48,066 bases of DNA from a virus, in the IMG/VR virus record IMGVR_UViG_3300042992_001231, positions 1 to 48,066 of that record; one strand, written 5' to 3'. The notes below the pieces were generated by a model, which saw only the letters and a list, made by a program, of their open reading frames with translations, was not told the origin of the DNA and did not search any database. Positions 47,123 through 48,066 of the stretch are shown here, one piece after another. The position numbers were made by a program, and so were the translations under genes. Every line of letters starts with the position of its first letter. Position 1 is the stretch's first letter.

Positions 47123-48066
47123 TCAGTCGAACAGCGTGGGCTGCTCCGTTGGCCTGGCGTCCATCTTGGCCCCGTCTATCCGCGCCTGTGCTATGGCCAC
47201 GTACTCGGCCTCGCGTTCGATGCCGATGAAGTTGAACCCTTCCAGCTTGGCGCCTTTGCCTGTGGATCCGCTGCCCATGAACGGGTCAAGGATGGTTCCG
47301 CCCGGAGGGGTCACAAGGCGGCACAGGTAGCGCATCAGCGCTGTTGGCTTGACGGTGGGGTGGTGGTTGCGGCTCTGTGCCTTGAATCGGTCCCTCGCGT
47401 TCCCGTCATCGTCAACCGGCATCGCCCCACCCATTCCGCTCTGGTGCGTCACCAACTCCATCCCCTCGCACCCTTCATCCCGATCCGCCTTGCTCGCCTT
47501 GGCGCAGTAGAAGAAGCGGGCGGCGCTGCCGGTGTCGCCGCCCCATTCGCCGGTGAATGGTGGGCGCGAACTTTCAACCCAAGGATTTGCGCCCGTTGCG
47601 TGATGCGCTTGCAATTTGCCGCTCGTCGTCACCGGGAACAGCGCCACCACCTCGTCGCTGCCGTCGTGGATCAGGTTCGCGGGCCAGCGGCCGGTGGTAG
47701 TTGTGCCCCCATGGCGGCTTCCTGAGAGGCCATTCCCATATGCAGTGACGTGCTCGCCAGACCCGAAACCATCGCCGTGGCTGATGATCAGTGGCCGGCC
47801 TTCCACAGCCTCCACCCTGCACCCATCCACATTTAGCGCCCCAGTGCCGTGCTCCAGCACGTTCGCGGCCACGGTGCCGGTCAGCGGCTTGCGGGCCATG
47901 GTGATCGGCTCAAGGGCTGGCTTTAGGGCGGTGCCCCATCCTTGCCATTTTGCCGCCTCTGGTGTGGCCGGTGCATAGGCTTCAAGTTCCTGTGGCCTTG
48001 GGTTGGCGTCCTTGCCTTGCAGGTCTTCGCGCTCCCCGCGTCCGGCTACCACCAACGCCTTGCCTC
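47123..48066 (-). CDS. DNA methyltransferase A, C-terminal part (joins 1-482 through the circle)
   Basis: The 3' part of the gene described at 1-482; 47940-48066 duplicates 1-127. It holds the target-recognition region (CAKASKADRDEGCEGMELVT), NHHPTVKPTALMRYLCRLV and the SAM-binding motif LDPFMGSGSTGKGAKLEG, followed by NFIGIEREAEYVAIAQARI. Motif IV upstream and motif I near the C-terminus define the beta class. The end, TEQPTLFD, is followed 12 bases later by the 41-bp repeat. Confidence 0.92.
   Translation of the reverse strand, partial: GKALVVAGRGEREDLQGKDANPRPQELEAYAPATPEAAKWQGWGTALKPALEPITMARKPLTGTVAANVLEHGTGALNVDGCRVEAVEGRPLIISHGDGFGSGEHVTAYGNGLSGSRHGGTTTTGRWPANLIHDGSDEVVALFPVTTSGKLQAHHATGANPWVESSRPPFTGEWGGDTGSAARFFYCAKASKADRDEGCEGMELVTHQSGMGGAMPVDDDGNARDRFKAQSRNHHPTVKPTALMRYLCRLVTPPGGTILDPFMGSGSTGKGAKLEGFNFIGIEREAEYVAIAQARIDGAKMDARPTEQPTLFD
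47940..48066. repeat. Terminal overlap, right copy (identical to 1-127)
   Basis: See the left copy. Removing one copy leaves a 47,939-bp circle. Confidence 0.95.

Noticed and set aside
1-48066. CRISPR arrays, insertion sequences, integrase or attachment sites
   Set aside because: No regularly spaced repeats, transposase motifs or integrase catalytic pattern were seen. The tRNA-like gene could serve as an attachment site in principle, but there is no recombinase.

Overview
The window is a complete tailed-phage genome, probably a siphovirus of a Gram-negative Bacteroidota host. Bases 1-127 are repeated exactly at 47940-48066, so the contig closes into a circle of 47,939 bp. A repeat of 127 bp equals a common assembler k-mer size, so it is more likely an assembly overlap than a physical end. 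All convincing genes lie on the minus strand, often with ATGA or similar overlaps. Base composition is GC-rich. Host assignment rests on promoters of the Bacteroidota type (TTG or TTTG, 18-21 bp spacer, TAnnTTTG-like -7), A-rich leaders without Shine-Dalgarno sequences, and a spanin-type lysis cassette suited to an outer membrane. I see no integrase, excisionase or clear lysogeny switch.

Reading in the direction of transcription (high to low coordinates, circular): from about 23.2 kb a promoter drives an HTH regulator, RecT, a YqaJ-type exonuclease, a DUF1376-type replication protein and a DnaB helicase. Small genes follow, with a PD-(D/E)XK-like nuclease and a NinB-like protein. Two nearly identical promoter modules at 15.7 and 13.1 kb feed a further set of small genes, one of which encodes a predicted secreted protein. 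An SF2 helicase gene ends between those two modules. An oversized tRNA-like gene (12.4 kb) precedes a sugar island (7.7-12.2 kb) with four glycosyltransferases and an FkbM-type methyltransferase. Next come a ParB-methyltransferase fusion, small and large terminase, a membrane protein, the portal, two more DNA methyltransferases (the first crosses the contig junction and is flanked by 41-bp direct repeats) and a Mu gpF-like minor head protein.

A strong terminator at 45.2 kb separates this from the capsid operon: two related small proteins, scaffold and major capsid protein. After a second terminator (42.3 kb), a promoter starts the neck and tail operon: five small proteins sharing an N-terminal tag of about 12 residues (plus one probable tagless relative), interleaved with neck proteins, then a glycine-rich adhesin-like protein, tail-assembly chaperones with a likely -1 frameshift, tape measure and tail-tip proteins. 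A third terminator (27.6 kb) precedes a structural protein, two proteins built from a Cys-headed repeat, and a lysis cassette (Rz1-like lipoprotein, two TM/coiled-coil proteins, amidase, u-spanin-like lipoprotein).

The most novel-looking items are the tagged small-protein family at 38.9-42.2 kb, the Cys-headed repeat proteins at 26.2-27.0 kb, the repeat-bounded methyltransferase cassette, the recurring TGAC-N5-GTCA element at operon boundaries and the tRNA-like gene.
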